A stretch of 25,616 bases of DNA. It comes from a virus. Below the pieces are notes generated by a model. It was not told the DNA's origin, did no database searches, and saw only the letters and a program-made list of their open reading frames with translations. The stretch lies in the IMG/VR virus record IMGVR_UViG_3300031787_000748, positions 1 to 25,616 of that record. One strand, given 5' to 3'. The stretch's first letter is position 1; each line of letters opens with the position of its first letter. Below, piece by piece: positions 25,101 through 25,616 of the stretch. Position numbers and translations under genes: made by a program.

Positions 25101-25616
25101 GGAAAAATAATAGTCAACACCGAGTCTTTGGGTGAAGAAGCTATAATAACACCAAAAAGTAAAGATGGTACAAATTTTACAATAGATTGTAATCAAAACA
25201 TTTTGGATGGACCTGTTTTTTCTACCGCTAAGAAAAATGATTACGGTGGTGAGTGGTACTCAGTACCTGCAATGGCGTGTAGAAAAGTAAGAATTAAATC
25301 AATTGTTGCAACAAGAAAAGTTAAACCACAAGAAGACCCGGTTGTCGATATTACTTTTGATCCTGTTGAAATACCTGATTCATCAGGAACAACAGGATCA
25401 ACAACAATTTTAATACCACCTTTAAAAATCATAGATCAACCAGATCCTATTATAAGTGTTAAAGAAAATATTAGTAAAAAAATATTGAGACATTTATTTT
25501 CTGAATGTGATTATTTTGATGTTTTGAAAGAAACGGATCCTATGGTTTTTGATAGTTTAAAAGATAGAATAAAATATTTTAGCCCTACGTTCCATTCAAT
25601 TACACCTGAAGGTTTA
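22125..25616 (+). CDS. Large baseplate-type structural protein with OmpA-like segment, 3'-truncated
   Basis: The frame starts at ATG 22125 and stays open to the right edge, at least 1164 residues, so the gene is incomplete. Three parts can be seen. Residues 1 to about 600 are Gly/Asn/Tyr-rich and strand-like with no known motif. Residues about 610-705 contain WFPPYNLTF, then FIGRPEPIFTYKETTRTGSI and WTIVVDHPS, a pattern reminiscent of tube-attached baseplate proteins of contractile systems. Residues about 910-1000 resemble an OmpA-type peptidoglycan-binding domain: VQIQLVGSAS, then NRFLSDRRIDSVVKWM with the conserved N-x-x-LS-x-x-R order. Binding to the cell wall during injection is a reasonable inference. 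The gene follows the tape measure gene, where hub and baseplate genes are expected. Confidence 0.7.
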   Translation, partial: MSDSILSFANSSSFRNTLIARNLAPYQVQGVYTPPAGNVTYEASPLSDSNVIDSPDFLISTNVRANLLYPLNEYGPEPGFVGKYTVPGQPYPVESNKGPYDYGEANIDLVNEFYIDLTYVNNKYGPSEGTYKDMYVVTDSLQNVSLFSPYSNTDGFPITFIPSFYSPFQILTSNNPFGSDGTLSQDSYLAKIGATYLKGYFNERIASEIEQLTVGSINLDTLSDPFSASLLATGQQPFFIKNWKITVPENPVLAAVSFANRLSGTYFPVSFIPGDYFNENNPEANVSGALNTANNLTGGALGGVLNKYRSPSELFLANTGNGQQSILFANLNYNLYRPLYQKNLIQGASQAINNLFNGDNGGGGYYVGNQNAEPSQITNPSNEVAVDRFGKQQATLVYGPDELGKIYEGNEGKLNFGLGARSHHDGDGIDGKFVWTSPKYRPNAGFKVGRGGEVFQLDNEFNIIEGQYSQDQSIDVDFKGGSILDNTQRIINSADNVQGAKKLKHVGNAINQVSKVFNDGYKELTKGSQVIAYYDSTTGSNTIGESGFEVGREYCRVFQKDTPYYTYADLQKTDGITTSGRRFHNSVFDNTYNLNIVPLRNPGSTNIVDNKVKKYMFSLENLAWRTSSEPGYRYDDLPICEKGPNGGRTMWFPPYNLTFNEDSKANWTPTSFIGRPEPIFTYKETTRTGSISWTIVVDHPSVMNTIVRQQLKSKSPQEVNSILDSFFAGCVKYDLYDLAIKFNTIPTSELYTYQQILNEPRKTQEEIETVIQGISVDYSLGGIDDAGGQGGGDGTLTTDITIEIEQGPSIEEEVQLRDLDAFQDYAFYFENDSPYYNQPIKNISDPAEWKVAGPWSRDYKVPCNYENCDYEAYYDFYLSLRNKKYVTNAPEVCWGRLSGKTEVFKKEGVQPFFENVVIDNFDVIKNELMPKIKELIVEKNAVVQIQLVGSASPIQVSLDYNRFLSDRRIDSVVKWMKKQNVGGEDFQKFFDEGKIIVNTESLGEEAIITPKSKDGTNFTIDCNQNILDGPVFSTAKKNDYGGEWYSVPAMACRKVRIKSIVATRKVKPQEDPVVDITFDPVEIPDSSGTTGSTTILIPPLKIIDQPDPIISVKENISKKILRHLFSECDYFDVLKETDPMVFDSLKDRIKYFSPTFHSITPEGL

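Noticed and set aside
1-25616. CRISPR array, tRNA genes, integrase, insertion sequence or attachment site
   Set aside because: No regularly spaced repeats, tRNA-like cloverleaf, recombinase motif or terminal repeat pair was seen.

Overview
The window looks like part of the genome of a contractile-tailed (T4-like, myovirus-type) bacteriophage, most likely infecting a member of the Bacteroidota. The phage assignment rests on a recognisable set of tail and neck genes: a T4 gp13-like neck protein, a tail sheath (gp18-like), a tail tube (gp19-like), a tail/baseplate assembly chaperone, a tape measure protein and a large baseplate-type protein. A T4 gp43-like family B DNA polymerase is also present. 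The host guess is an inference from very AT-rich sequence, start codons preceded by A-rich stretches rather than clear Shine-Dalgarno sites, and a surface-type beta domain inside the sheath that resembles repeats of Bacteroidota lipoproteins. No tRNA, rRNA, CRISPR array, integrase or insertion sequence was seen.

Layout. (1) 1-3215, plus strand: three tightly packed or overlapping glycosyltransferase-type genes (GT25-like, HtrL/YibB-like, and an HtrL/YibB-like domain fused to a second GT-A-like domain). (2) 3252-6846, plus: two small unknown genes, then family B DNA polymerase preceded by a foldable RNA leader. (3) 6817-11205, minus: a small unknown protein, a gp13-like neck protein, a metallopeptidase-like/superoxide dismutase fusion, and a SNF2-type helicase. 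(4) 11266-13828, plus: neck/tail completion-type genes flanking a possible PD-(D/E)XK nuclease. A 53-residue ribbon-helix-helix gene (minus, 13829-13990) abuts this block. (5) 14110-25616, plus: sheath, a HAD-family phosphatase-like gene, tube, chaperone with an apparent programmed frameshift extension, tape measure protein, and a long baseplate-type protein that runs off the right edge.

Regulation. The octamer TATTTATA, or a one-base variant, sits on the sense strand just upstream of most genes or gene groups in the structural part of the window, on both strands. It is absent upstream of the glycosyltransferases and the polymerase. It probably marks phage late promoters; it is the exact reverse complement of the T4 late promoter core TATAAATA. 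Two strong intrinsic terminators follow the sheath and tube genes.

The most notable points are the metallopeptidase-like/Mn-type superoxide dismutase fusion, the apparent frameshift in the assembly chaperone gene, the recurrent TATTTATA motif, the enlarged sheath, the structured leader before the polymerase, and the nested palindromes between the helicase and neck genes.
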